From Desulfuromonadales bacterium (GTDB lineage: Bacteria; Desulfobacterota; Desulfuromonadia; Geobacterales; Pseudopelobacteraceae): 64,000 nucleotides of DNA. The first letter of the stretch is position 1. The number at the start of each line of letters is the position of its first letter. The stretch lies in assembly GCA_016650295.1 (NCBI GenBank), contig JAENWA010000114.1, forward strand, positions 124,001 through 188,000, in the 5' to 3' direction. Below the pieces are notes generated by a model. It saw only the letters and a program-made list of their open reading frames with translations. It did not search any database and was not told where the DNA came from. This document shows positions 21,225 through 30,761 of this stretch, one piece after another. Both the position numbers and the translations under genes were made by a program.

Positions 21225-21260
21225 AAAACCCTCATGGTAAGCCCTGTGAGGGTTTTTGTT
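21225..21260 (+). terminator. intrinsic terminator of the pyr/carB-greA unit
   Basis: AAAACCCTCA at 21225-21234 pairs with TGAGGGTTTT at 21247-21256, followed by further T residues. Confidence 0.85.
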
Positions 21261-21331
21261 TACCGACGAAAATACAAGTTGATAAAGATGCTCGGGATCA
21301 GATTCATGTCAAAGGAGCAGCTTGCGAATTC

Positions 21332-23671
21332 ATGAATGTGCGGCTTGAAAATGACGGGAGTATCAGGATTCCTGTTGAAGTGAGAACGGCTCTCGGGTTG
21401 TCGGCAGGAGACGAGTTGTGTCTTGAACCGTGCCTGGGTGGTTTCAGACTGTCGCATTGCAGGCCATCCGGACCATCCTTTCCGGGTCCGGAGCCTGATC
21501 CGGCAGCCGGGAAAATAACTCTCAGTGGTGGACTGAAAGAGGCCGTCAGTCGAAAGAACCTGCAGACCACTCTGCAGACCATCAAGGGGGTTGGTCCGAA
21601 GCTTTCTGAACTGCTGGCCAAACGGGGTATCAGGAATGTCGAGGACGCCCTCTATCTGCTGCCGCACCGCTATGAAGACCGTCGCCAGGTGCAGTCTATC
21701 CAAAGGTTCCGCCCCGGTGTAACGGAAGTCTTTTCGGGCAAGGTCATTTCTGCGGATATGACCGCCACGAAGGGTGGTCGTCGTTTCTTCGAGGCTGTTG
21801 TTGCCGATGACACCGGCAGTGTGACCTTGAAATGGTTCAACAGCAACCCAACCTTCATGAAACGTGTCTGGCGGATCGACCGGGTTGGCGTTTTCACCGG
21901 TGAGGTTGCCCAGTTCGGGTATCAGCGAGAGGTTCACCACCCCGATGTGGAGTGGATTGAGGCCGGCAGGAGTGTTGCGGACGTTTTAGCGGCCGATCCG
22001 GTCAATTTCGGCAGGATCGTTCCGGTCTATCCGCTGACGGAAGGTCTCAGCCAGAAGGTTATGCGGCGGGTGATGAAAGAGGTTGTGGATGGCTTTCTTC
22101 CCTCGGTCCGGGAACTGATCCCTGTACAGGTTCTACAGCCGCTGAACCTGCCCGGATTGCGTGTGTCCCTGCGGGATGTCCATCTGCCGCTGCCGGAGAT
22201 GCGTCTGGAGGATCTGAACGACGGCAGGACCCCGGCTCACCGCGCCCTGGCCTTTGACGAATTCTTTTTCTGGGAACTGGGGCTGGCACTGAAGCGGCGG
22301 GGCGTGACTCTGGAGGAGGGCATTGCCTTTCAGGTTACCCATCGCTACACCAAACAGCTGGCCCGACTGCTTCCGTTCGAATTGACCGCTGCTCAACGGC
22401 GGGTGCTGTCCGAGATCAAAAATGATATGATGGCACCCCATCCCATGCATCGACTGGTACAGGGCGACGTGGGGTGCGGCAAGACTCTGGTGGCGCTGAT
22501 GGCTGCGCTGGTGGCGGTGGAAAACGGGTATCAGGTAGCCATCATGGCCCCGACCGAGATCCTGGCCGAGCAGCACTGGCTGACCATCCACAACTGGTGT
22601 GCCGAGCTTGGTCTGAAAACGGTCCTGATCACTGCCGGGATGAAGGGCAAGGCCAAGGCCGAAGTATTGACACGGGTTGCCGAAGGTACTGCCCATATCG
22701 TAATTGGAACCCATGCGGTCATTCAGGACAAAGTCGAATTTGCCCGCCTGGGGCTGGGCATCATAGATGAACAGCATCGTTTCGGGGTACTGCAACGGGG
22801 AATCCTCAGGAAGAAAGGACTCAACCCGGATATCCTGGTTATGACCGCCACCCCGATCCCCCGTACCCTGGCATTGACACTCTTCGGGGATCTCTCGCTT
22901 TCGGTAATCGACGAGTTGCCGCCCGGCCGCACGCCGGTGGAAACGCGGATATACTTTGAGTCGAGACGCTCCCAGGTGTACGATCTGATCCGTGATGAGG
23001 CGGCACGGGGGCAGCAGGTCTTTATTATCTATCCGTTGGTGGAAGAGACCGAAAAATCCGATCTGAAGGCTGCTACCCAGATGGCTGAACATCTGAGCGC
23101 AGAGGTGTTTCCCGGTCTGCGCATCGGACTGCTGCACGGCCGCATGAGTCCGGAAGAGAAAGAGGGGGTCATGGGTTCTTTCAAGGCCCGCGAGCTGGAT
23201 ATTCTTGTCTCGACCACCGTGATAGAAGTCGGCATTGACGTGCCGAATGCCACGCTCATGGTTATAGAGCACGCCGAGAGATTCGGCTTGTCCCAGCTGC
23301 ACCAGTTGCGCGGCCGGGTCGGGCGCGGCCCGGCGAAATCCTGCTGTATCCTGTTGACGCCCGGCAGAATGTCCGAGGATGGCGAGAAACGGCTGCGTGT
23401 GATGGAATCAACCAGCGATGGTTTCAGAATTGCCGAGGCCGATCTTGAGATTCGCGGACCGGGAGATTTTCTTGGCACCCGCCAGTCCGGCATGCCTGAT
23501 TTCAAGGTGGCCAATATCCTGCGGGACGGCAGTATTCTGGAGCAGGCCCGGCAGGCGGCATTCGGTTTGCTGGAGAGTGATCCGGAATTTTCCACGGCTG
23601 AGAATGTTCCACTCAGGGAAGAATTGATCAGGCGTTGGGGACAGCGCCTTGAACTGGCTGCGATAGGGTAG
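21332..23671 (+). CDS. recG: RecG ATP-dependent DNA helicase with N-terminal AbrB-like extension
   Basis: 779 residues, about 85 longer than the typical ~690. Residues 1-40 (MNVRLENDGSIRIPVEVRTA, LGLSAGDELCLEP) have the swapped-hairpin AbrB/SpoVT pattern; then a linker, the wedge/OB region (IKGVGPKLSELLAKRGI, LLPHRYEDRR), and helicase motifs QGDVGCGKTLVAL, DEQHRFG, TATPIPRTLA and QLRGRVGRG, ending with the TRP-like C-terminal motif (GPGDFLGTRQSG). It remodels stalled forks and branched DNA. The extension is unusual for RecG and could add DNA binding or dimerisation. Confidence 0.95.
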   Translation: MNVRLENDGSIRIPVEVRTALGLSAGDELCLEPCLGGFRLSHCRPSGPSFPGPEPDPAAGKITLSGGLKEAVSRKNLQTTLQTIKGVGPKLSELLAKRGIRNVEDALYLLPHRYEDRRQVQSIQRFRPGVTEVFSGKVISADMTATKGGRRFFEAVVADDTGSVTLKWFNSNPTFMKRVWRIDRVGVFTGEVAQFGYQREVHHPDVEWIEAGRSVADVLAADPVNFGRIVPVYPLTEGLSQKVMRRVMKEVVDGFLPSVRELIPVQVLQPLNLPGLRVSLRDVHLPLPEMRLEDLNDGRTPAHRALAFDEFFFWELGLALKRRGVTLEEGIAFQVTHRYTKQLARLLPFELTAAQRRVLSEIKNDMMAPHPMHRLVQGDVGCGKTLVALMAALVAVENGYQVAIMAPTEILAEQHWLTIHNWCAELGLKTVLITAGMKGKAKAEVLTRVAEGTAHIVIGTHAVIQDKVEFARLGLGIIDEQHRFGVLQRGILRKKGLNPDILVMTATPIPRTLALTLFGDLSLSVIDELPPGRTPVETRIYFESRRSQVYDLIRDEAARGQQVFIIYPLVEETEKSDLKAATQMAEHLSAEVFPGLRIGLLHGRMSPEEKEGVMGSFKARELDILVSTTVIEVGIDVPNATLMVIEHAERFGLSQLHQLRGRVGRGPAKSCCILLTPGRMSEDGEKRLRVMESTSDGFRIAEADLEIRGPGDFLGTRQSGMPDFKVANILRDGSILEQARQAAFGLLESDPEFSTAENVPLREELIRRWGQRLELAAIG

Positions 23672-23680
23672 GGAGTGTTC

Positions 23681-24664
23681 ATGCGTGTAGTGACGGGCCC
23701 GGACATAGGAAATGAAATCATTCATGATTCGGTTGTAACCATCGGAAACTTTGACGGTGTCCATCGCGGACACCTGGAGCTGTTCCGGCGTCTGATCGCC
23801 TGTGGGTTCCAACTCGGTCTGCAGTCACTGGTGGTCACGTTCGAGCCGCACCCGCTGAAAGTTCTTTCTCCTGAAACCACACCGCCGATGATTACCACCT
23901 TTGACCAGAAGGTAGCCCTGATAGATACCGCTGGTGTGGACTGTCTGGTGGTTGTTCCGTTTACGTTGGAATTTGCCCAGATGACCGCGGACGCATTCGT
24001 CCGTGATTTTCTCTGCCACTCACTCGGTATGCGTCATATTGTAATCGGTCATGATTATGCCTTTGGCAAGGGGCGCGCAGGAAACTACACTACCCTGGAG
24101 CGGGTTGGTGCAGAGCAGGGTTTCAGCGTAGAGTATATGGAGCCGGTCGGGGAAGACGGGCTAGTTTTCAGCAGCAGCCTTGTCCGCAGGTTGATCACCG
24201 CCGGGGATATGGCAGCCGCCTCAATGATTCTCGGGCGCTATCATATGATCTCGGGAACTGTTGTCCATGGTCGTGAGATCGGCCATGCCATAGGATTTCC
24301 AACGGCAAACATTGCCACGGACAATGAACTGCTGCCCCCGGACGGGGTCTATGCGGTCATGGTTTCCGTAGCAGGCAGACTTGTTGTCAAGGGGGCCTGC
24401 AACATCGGTCTGAATCCGACTTTTGATGGCGGTACCCGTACAATTGAGGTATTCTTACTGGATTATTCCGACCGGATTTATGGTCTGGAAATCGCACTCT
24501 GGTTTGTACAGCGGTTGCGGGATGTACAAAAGTTTGCTGATGTTGCTGCGCTGGTCGAGGCAATTACTCTGGATGTGCAGCATACGCGGGAAGTCCTGGC
24601 AGCAGTTGAATTGCGAAAAATTGAACCTGCCGTGAGAATGGGGCTGAATGAAATCGAAACTTGA
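23681..24664 (+). CDS. ribF: bifunctional riboflavin kinase/FAD synthetase
   Basis: 327 residues from ATG 23681, with GGGAG just upstream. The N-terminal FAD synthetase domain has TIGNFDGVHRGHLELF and HDYAFGKGRAGN; the C-terminal kinase domain has GRVVHGREIGHAIGFPTAN-like sequence (GTVVHGREIGHAIGFPTA) and NIGLNPTFDGG. It converts riboflavin to FMN and FAD. Its end overlaps the next gene by 17 bases. Confidence 0.96.
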   Translation: MRVVTGPDIGNEIIHDSVVTIGNFDGVHRGHLELFRRLIACGFQLGLQSLVVTFEPHPLKVLSPETTPPMITTFDQKVALIDTAGVDCLVVVPFTLEFAQMTADAFVRDFLCHSLGMRHIVIGHDYAFGKGRAGNYTTLERVGAEQGFSVEYMEPVGEDGLVFSSSLVRRLITAGDMAAASMILGRYHMISGTVVHGREIGHAIGFPTANIATDNELLPPDGVYAVMVSVAGRLVVKGACNIGLNPTFDGGTRTIEVFLLDYSDRIYGLEIALWFVQRLRDVQKFADVAALVEAITLDVQHTREVLAAVELRKIEPAVRMGLNEIET

Positions 24665-25658
24665 TCTTAAATTCTGGCTGGGAACCGGTGTGAGCCTGTT
24701 CTTTATGGTTCTCCTCTTCAGGAAGATCGACTTCAACCAGCTTCTGACCGCACTCAGGGCCGTTGACTACCGCTATATTCTGGTTGCGGTTGCTGTTACT
24801 TTTCTTAGCTATTTTTGCAGAGCAATTCGCTGGCATTATCTGCTTATTCCCGAAAAATCGATCCCCCTGTCGTCCCTGTATCCCGCCACCATCATCGGCT
24901 ACATGGCCAACAACCTGCTGCCGGCTAGGCTTGGCGAGTTTGTGAGGGCATATGTTCTGGCTCAGCGGGAAGGTCTACAGACGCCGGCGGTGTTTGCCTC
25001 GCTAGTGATTGATCGTCTGTTTGACGGTTTCACAGTCATGCTGATTCTCTTGTGTACGCTGTTTACCCTGCATCTGCCTCAGGGCATGGAAGGTGCGGAG
25101 AGTATGCTTAAAACCGGTGGAATGGTCACATTTTCAGTTTATGCTGTAGCGGTTATTTTTCTGCTGTTATTGAAACATCGGACGATGCGGACACTCTCCC
25201 TGATTGGATTGTTACTCAAGCCGTTTCCGCGGCCGCTGTCCGACAGAATTATTCCCATGCTCGGCTTTTTTATCGGTGGCATACGCCTTTCGTCACGGGG
25301 CGGGCATATTGCGGCGGTTCTGCTGTCATCACTCACGGTCTGGATTCTGTGCATCCTTCCTATTGATCTGGTTCTGCGCGGATTCGGCATACATCTACCG
25401 ATTACTGCGTCCATGTTTATCCTGGTGCTGCTGGTGTTCGCCGTAATGGTGCCGGCGTCACCCGGATTTATCGGCACCTATCACTATGCCTGTTTCAAAG
25501 GGTTGTCCGCCTTCGGCATCGCGGAGTCCACATCCGTCAGTATTGCGCTGGTCATTCACGGAGTAGGTTTTTTCCCTGTTATCATCGCCGGGTTCTATCA
25601 TCTCTGGAGAAACAAAATTTCGCTGAACAGCGTTCGAAAGGCTGGGAATCCTGTATGA
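24648..25658 (+). CDS. flippase-like (LPG synthase TM region, UPF0104) membrane protein
   Basis: 336 residues with about eight hydrophobic helices. Signatures of the family are SYFCRAIRWHYLL, GYMANNLLPARLGEFVRAYVL and VPASPGFIGTYHYA. Members are thought to flip or modify lipids or lipid-linked sugars. It overlaps ribF and the following DUF2723 gene (4 bases), so the three are translationally coupled; with the DUF2723 protein it may serve an envelope glycan pathway (inference). Confidence 0.88.
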   Translation: MKSKLDLKFWLGTGVSLFFMVLLFRKIDFNQLLTALRAVDYRYILVAVAVTFLSYFCRAIRWHYLLIPEKSIPLSSLYPATIIGYMANNLLPARLGEFVRAYVLAQREGLQTPAVFASLVIDRLFDGFTVMLILLCTLFTLHLPQGMEGAESMLKTGGMVTFSVYAVAVIFLLLLKHRTMRTLSLIGLLLKPFPRPLSDRIIPMLGFFIGGIRLSSRGGHIAAVLLSSLTVWILCILPIDLVLRGFGIHLPITASMFILVLLVFAVMVPASPGFIGTYHYACFKGLSAFGIAESTSVSIALVIHGVGFFPVIIAGFYHLWRNKISLNSVRKAGNPV

Positions 25659-27517
25659 ATATGAAGCGACCTGTCTGGATTGACCTGTTTTTGATTCTTT
25701 CGGTCGTCATTCCGTTTGCGCTTTACATGGCGACTCTGGCGCCTTCGGTCACTTTTTTTGACAGTGGAGAATTTCTCACCGCTACGGCATCACTGGGGTC
25801 AGCGCATTCACCCGGATATCCGCTGTTCCTGATGTACGCAAAGGCCTTTACCTGGATACCATTGGGAAATGTGGCGTTCCGAGTCAATATGGCCACGGCC
25901 TTTTCGTCGTCGCTGGCATGTCTGGGGGTCTATTTACTGACGATCTTTCTGCTGAAAGATGAACAGCCCGTTGAGAACCGGAGGTTTTCGGATTTTGCGG
26001 TCAAAGCGGCAGGACTGGCAGCAGCCTGCTCCTTTTCTGTCACTCCGCGACTCTGGCTTCAGTCGAATCATGATAAACCCTATCCATTGCTGGCATTTAT
26101 GTCCGCCATCATCTTCTATCTGCTGCTGAAATGGCGTGATCATTACAAAACAGGAGACGAACGCCCGGCCTATGTGTATGTCTGTACGTTTCTGGCGGGT
26201 ATGGCCATGGGGCTTCATCAATCGGTTGTCCTGCTTCTGCCAGCCTGGATTCTGCTGATTGTCCTGGCCGACTGGCGTATGGTCACACGGGTCAAGGAAC
26301 TTGTACTTGCCACGGCTTTTGCCATGCTCGGTTTTTCCGTGAATCTCTATTTACCATTACGCGCAACCCAAAACCCTTTGCTGAACTGGGGTGATTCCAA
26401 AACGTCCACCCAGTTTCTCTGGCACTTTCTTCGCAAAGGGTATCCGGAAGATTCGCACCCGCGTGACCTGACCCTGCTGTGGGCCCAAATCAAGGCATTT
26501 AACGTTCCTCGGGAATTTACCTGGCTGGGAGCTGCGCTTGTTATGTTTGCCCTGTTCTGCCTGTGGCGGAGGAACAAGGCTGTCGTTATCGCGTATCTGG
26601 CGGGGGTAGGGACTTTTCTGCTTGTCATAGCCGGTTATTTTAATACCTTGCCTGATTTAATCTTCTTAACTGAAGAATTCTTTACGCCTCTTTATCTTCT
26701 GACGGCAGTACTGGTCGGAGTCGGACTCTATAATGTGCTTGATTTTGCCATCAGAAGCGCCCGTCCCCCGGAACGTTTTGATGTGAAGATCTACGTACTG
26801 GTTCTCGTTTTGCTGTTTTCATTGCCGGTTTCACTCTGCGCGGTCAATTATTACGAGAACGACCAGCACGATAACTATATTGCCTACGATTATGCTACTA
26901 ATTCACTGCGCTCATTGCCGCAGAATGCAGTCATGTTTACCTGGGGAGATAGCGGCGCCTTTCCGCTCTGGTATCTTCAGGGAGTTGAGCGGATGCGCGA
27001 AGACCTTGATCTGCCCCATACACCGCACATCGTGTTCGACTGGTATCTGGATTCAATGCCGCGTATCTTTAAGGACAGCAACCTGCGAAAGTTCGATATC
27101 CAGAATTCAGCGCCCGAAGTCAGTATGCGTATCGCAGTCAACGACCTGATAAACCAGCGCCCGGTCTACATCGATTTTTCGACCCGCTACTCCGTCGCGT
27201 TCAACGAGTATGTTCCTGTCCAGAAGGGCATCGTTTACAGATTGCGCCGCATCAGCGAGCCGGGTGGGATGCCGGATATCTCTGTCTGGAACAACTACAA
27301 CAACCGCGGTATTCTGGAAAAGATATCATTTCTTGATCTGGACACCGGAAAGGCCATTTTGATCTACGCCAACAGTTATCTGGAGGCCGGCGAGTTTCTC
27401 ATGAGCATCGGCAGGATTGGAGAGGGTATGCAGATGCTCGATAAGGCCGATCTTATCTCCCCTGAGATGAAGACTTCAACACAGCAGGTTTTGATGCGAT
27501 ACGGAAAGGCGAGGTAA
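25655..27517 (+). CDS. DUF2723 multi-spanning membrane protein, putative glycosyltransferase
   Basis: 620 residues. The N-terminus has the DUF2723 signature FDSGEFLTATASLGSAHSPG (residues ~38-57, resembling a GT-C family catalytic Asp/Glu loop) and YPLFLMYAKAF. Around ten membrane helices occupy residues 1-400, followed by a mostly soluble C-terminal part. DUF2723/TMEM260-like proteins are considered dolichol- or polyprenyl-sugar-dependent mannosyltransferases. Overlap with the flippase-like gene supports a lipid-linked sugar role, but the substrate is unknown. Confidence 0.87.
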   Translation: MNMKRPVWIDLFLILSVVIPFALYMATLAPSVTFFDSGEFLTATASLGSAHSPGYPLFLMYAKAFTWIPLGNVAFRVNMATAFSSSLACLGVYLLTIFLLKDEQPVENRRFSDFAVKAAGLAAACSFSVTPRLWLQSNHDKPYPLLAFMSAIIFYLLLKWRDHYKTGDERPAYVYVCTFLAGMAMGLHQSVVLLLPAWILLIVLADWRMVTRVKELVLATAFAMLGFSVNLYLPLRATQNPLLNWGDSKTSTQFLWHFLRKGYPEDSHPRDLTLLWAQIKAFNVPREFTWLGAALVMFALFCLWRRNKAVVIAYLAGVGTFLLVIAGYFNTLPDLIFLTEEFFTPLYLLTAVLVGVGLYNVLDFAIRSARPPERFDVKIYVLVLVLLFSLPVSLCAVNYYENDQHDNYIAYDYATNSLRSLPQNAVMFTWGDSGAFPLWYLQGVERMREDLDLPHTPHIVFDWYLDSMPRIFKDSNLRKFDIQNSAPEVSMRIAVNDLINQRPVYIDFSTRYSVAFNEYVPVQKGIVYRLRRISEPGGMPDISVWNNYNNRGILEKISFLDLDTGKAILIYANSYLEAGEFLMSIGRIGEGMQMLDKADLISPEMKTSTQQVLMRYGKAR

Positions 27518-27585
27518 AGGGCAGCGTGATCAATCCAGTGCGCGGAACAACTAGCCAACCGGTAAGCATTCGCTGTCGCCAGTAA

Positions 27586-27855
27586 TGCAAAACACAGCCT
27601 TACAGGGCACCTATTGTGATGCTGATTCCGATAGTGAGGCTTGATAACCTGCCGCGCAGTGGTATGGTTTATGATATGGTTTATTCACCGCCGGTCACGC
27701 CACTATTAAGAGATGCAAAAAGACTTGGGCTTCAACATGTCAACGGTCTCGGGATGCTTGCAGCTCAAGGGGAATTGGGATTTGAAATCTGGACCGGGAG
27801 AACGCCGCCATCGGGCTTGATGAAAGGTGTCCTTGACGGTGTTTATGCCCGCTAA
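27586..27855 (+). pseudogene. aroE: aroE (shikimate dehydrogenase) C-terminal remnant
   Basis: The open frame of about 80 residues matches only the C-terminal end of shikimate dehydrogenase: LPRSGMVYDMVYSPPVTPLL, GLGMLAAQGELGFEIWTG and a final helix. The substrate-binding domain and most of the NADP domain (about 190 residues) are missing, and a stop lies just upstream at 27583. The remaining part cannot be an enzyme. aroE commonly lies beside pilB in Geobacter-type genomes, so this is probably the decayed native copy. Confidence 0.8.
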
Positions 27856-27862
27856 CAACAGC

Positions 27863-27891
27863 TTGACAACAATCACCAATCCACCTAGAAT
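27863..27891 (+). promoter_or_regulatory. sigma-70-type promoter for pilBTCS
   Basis: TTGACA at 27863-27868, TAGAAT at 27886-27891, spacer 17, located between the aroE remnant stop and the pilB Shine-Dalgarno. Confidence 0.6.
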
Positions 27892-27922
27892 CTAGCGCAG
27901 CCAAACGTCAGCGGGGGAATAT

Positions 27923-29629
27923 ATGCAGTTAAGCCGGCTGGGAGAAATTCTGGTTAAAAATAACCTGATCAGTCGTGATCAGCTTGCAAAAGCCCTCGAA
28001 GAGCAGAAACTCTCAGGCGGTCAGGCTCGTCTCGGATCCATTCTGATCAAGCAGAATCTTATCAGCGAACAGAATCTGACCTCATTTCTCTCCAAACAGT
28101 ATGGTGTTCCCAGCGTCAATCTTGCAGATTACGAAATCGATGCGGCCGTTACAAAACTCATTCAGCCGGAAGTAGTCCAAAAATATCAGCTTGTTCCGGT
28201 AAACAGGGCCGGTGCAACCCTGATTGTTGCGGTCAGCGACCCTTCAAATCTCCTGGCTATCGAAGACATTAAATTCATGACCGGTTATAATGTCGAGATG
28301 GTGGTGGCATCTGAACGTGATATCAAGAGCGCCATCGATAAGCATTATGATCAGACCGCTTCGCTGGCTGACGTCATGGGTGATCTGGATGTAGAGGATT
28401 TCGAGATTATCGGTGACGATGATGAAGTGGATGTTTCTTCTCTGGAGCGAGCCACTGAAGATGCCCCGGTCGTCAAGATGGTTAACGCCATCCTGCAGGA
28501 TGCTATCAGGAGAAAGGCCAGTGATATCCATATAGAGCCGTATGAGAAGTTATTCAGGGTGCGTTTTCGCATCGACGGTATCCTGTATGAAATCATGAAG
28601 CCGCCCCTCAAACTCAAAAATGCGATCACCTCGCGTATCAAGATCATGGCGGAATTGGATATCGCGGAGCGCCGCCTGCCGCAGGATGGTCGCATTAAGA
28701 TAAAACTCGGGGGCGGAAAGGACATGGACTTCCGTGTTTCATGCCTCCCGACACTATTTGGCGAGAAGATTGTCATGCGACTGCTTGACAAAAGCAATCT
28801 GCAGACCGACCTGACCAAACTGGGCTATGAACCTGAAGCGCTGAAACATTTCATGCACGAGATCCACAAGCCATTCGGTATGGTGCTGGTTACCGGACCA
28901 ACCGGCAGCGGTAAAACGGTATCCCTCTATTCGGCTATAGCCGAACTTAATAAAGTTTCTGAGAATATTTCCACTGCTGAAGATCCGGTTGAGTTTAACT
29001 TTGCCGGCATCAACCAGTGTCAGATGCATGAGGATATCGGTCTCAATTTTGCTGCTGCTCTGCGCTCTTTTCTGCGCCAGGACCCCGATATCATTATGAT
29101 CGGCGAGATCCGTGACTTCGAAACCGCTGAAATCGCCGTAAAGGCGGCCTTGACCGGCCATATGGTGCTCTCGACCCTGCACACCAACGACGCTCCCGCA
29201 ACCATCAACCGATTGCTTAATATGGGTATCGAACCGTTTCTGGTCGCGTCGGCGGTGAACCTGATTACTGCCCAGAGATTGGCCCGCCGGGTGTGTGCCG
29301 AGTGCAAGGAGCCCGAGGAAATACCTGTACAGGCATTGATTGATGCCGGTGTATCGCCCAAAGAGGCCCCCGCCTATGTCTGTATGAAGGGCAAAGGATG
29401 CCCGGTCTGTAACAATACCGGTTATAAGGGCCGGGTGGGATTCTACCAGGTCATGCCGATGCTTGAGGAAATCAGGGAACTGATACTCAATGGTGCAAAT
29501 ACGGCGGAAATCAAACGCGAGTCCATGCGGCTCGGCATCAAATCCATGCGCCAGTCAGGACTCACCAAGCTGCAGGAAGGTGTAACCTCTTTTGAAGAGG
29601 TTCTGCGTGTAACAATCTCCGATGACTAA
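27923..29629 (+). CDS. pilB: type IV pilus assembly ATPase PilB
   Basis: 568 residues. An MshEN N-terminal domain (GEILVKNNLISRDQLAKAL, a c-di-GMP-binding fold in relatives) is followed by the T2SSE motor: ASDIHIEPYE, Walker A GPTGSGKTVSLYS, Walker B DPDIIMIGEIRDFETAEI and the zinc site CAECKEPEE ... GCPVCNNTGYKGR. It powers pilus extension from the cytosolic face. It heads pilB-pilT-pilC-pilS with gaps of 2-22 bases. Confidence 0.97.
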   Translation: MQLSRLGEILVKNNLISRDQLAKALEEQKLSGGQARLGSILIKQNLISEQNLTSFLSKQYGVPSVNLADYEIDAAVTKLIQPEVVQKYQLVPVNRAGATLIVAVSDPSNLLAIEDIKFMTGYNVEMVVASERDIKSAIDKHYDQTASLADVMGDLDVEDFEIIGDDDEVDVSSLERATEDAPVVKMVNAILQDAIRRKASDIHIEPYEKLFRVRFRIDGILYEIMKPPLKLKNAITSRIKIMAELDIAERRLPQDGRIKIKLGGGKDMDFRVSCLPTLFGEKIVMRLLDKSNLQTDLTKLGYEPEALKHFMHEIHKPFGMVLVTGPTGSGKTVSLYSAIAELNKVSENISTAEDPVEFNFAGINQCQMHEDIGLNFAAALRSFLRQDPDIIMIGEIRDFETAEIAVKAALTGHMVLSTLHTNDAPATINRLLNMGIEPFLVASAVNLITAQRLARRVCAECKEPEEIPVQALIDAGVSPKEAPAYVCMKGKGCPVCNNTGYKGRVGFYQVMPMLEEIRELILNGANTAEIKRESMRLGIKSMRQSGLTKLQEGVTSFEEVLRVTISDD

Positions 29630-29641
29630 CGAGGGTTCCAA

Positions 29642-30739
29642 ATGGTCAATCTCCACCAGTTACTGAAAATCCTTGTAGAAGCCAACGGCTCCGACCTGCA
29701 TATTACCACCAATACACCGCCGCAGATACGTGTGGACGGCAAGATGACGCCGATGGACTTTCCTCCCCTGAATCAGGTGGAAACCAAGCAGCTGTGCTAC
29801 AGTGTTCTTACTGATGCCCAGAAGCACAAGTTCGAAGAAGAGAATGAGCTTGACCTTTCTTTTGGTGTCAAAGGGCTTTCACGTTTCAGGGGCAATATTT
29901 TCATCCAGCGCGGTGCAGTAGCCGGTGTTTTTCGTGTCATTCCCTACAAGATACTGACGTTTGAAGAGCTGAATCTTCCTCCGATCATATCAGAGCTGGC
30001 TGCAAAACCGCGGGGTCTGATCCTGGTAACCGGCCCGACCGGCAGCGGCAAGTCAACCACTCTGGCTTCAATCATCGATTACATCAATATCAGCCGTCAT
30101 GAGCACATTGTCACTATTGAAGACCCGATCGAATACCTGCATCCGCACAAGGGCTGTCTGGTCAATCAGCGCGAGGTGGGCGCCGATACAAAGAGCTTCA
30201 AAAATGCCCTGAAATATATTCTGCGACAGGACCCCGATGTTGTGCTGGTCGGCGAACTCCGTGATCTTGAGACAATCGAGGCGGCTTTGACCCTTTCCGA
30301 GACAGGACATCTCTGTCTTGCCACACTGCACACCAACTCCTGTGCCCAGACAATCAACCGTATAGTCGATGTGTTTCCACCGTATCAGCAGACTCAAATC
30401 CGTGCCCAGCTTTCCTTTGTGCTTGAAGGCATCATGTCACAGACACTGATGCCGAAGATGAATTCAAAGGGTAGAGTCATGGCCCTTGAAATTATGGTGC
30501 CGAATCCTGCCATACGCAACCTGATCAGGGAAGACAAGGTTCACCAGATCTATTCACAGATGCAGGTCGGCCAGGATAAATTCGGCATGCAGACGATGAA
30601 CCAGTCCCTCTGTGCTCTGTTTCAAAAGCGTCTGATTTCACTGGAAGAAGCGTTGGGAAGATCGTCTGATCCGGATGAACTAAAACAGATGATCAGCAAT
30701 CCGTCAGTGGGCATGCAACGTCGACCACAGCCGCGTTGA
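29642..30739 (+). CDS. pilT: twitching motility retraction ATPase PilT
   Basis: 365 residues. GSDLHITTNTPPQIRVDG at the N-terminus, Walker A GPTGSGKSTTLASII, Asp box EDPIEYLHPHKG, Walker B DPDVVLVGELRDLETIEAAL and the retraction-specific AIRNLIREDKVHQI motif near residue 285. It depolymerises type IV pili. In Geobacter this position is occupied by the pilT4 paralogue; the assignment to that subgroup is inferred from context. Confidence 0.96.
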   Translation: MVNLHQLLKILVEANGSDLHITTNTPPQIRVDGKMTPMDFPPLNQVETKQLCYSVLTDAQKHKFEEENELDLSFGVKGLSRFRGNIFIQRGAVAGVFRVIPYKILTFEELNLPPIISELAAKPRGLILVTGPTGSGKSTTLASIIDYINISRHEHIVTIEDPIEYLHPHKGCLVNQREVGADTKSFKNALKYILRQDPDVVLVGELRDLETIEAALTLSETGHLCLATLHTNSCAQTINRIVDVFPPYQQTQIRAQLSFVLEGIMSQTLMPKMNSKGRVMALEIMVPNPAIRNLIREDKVHQIYSQMQVGQDKFGMQTMNQSLCALFQKRLISLEEALGRSSDPDELKQMISNPSVGMQRRPQPR

Positions 30740-30761
30740 TAAATGAGTAAGGAGAAATACC

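Noticed and set aside
22133-23302. 389-codon minus-strand open frame inside recG
   Set aside because: Antisense shadow; recG motifs on the plus strand are intact throughout.
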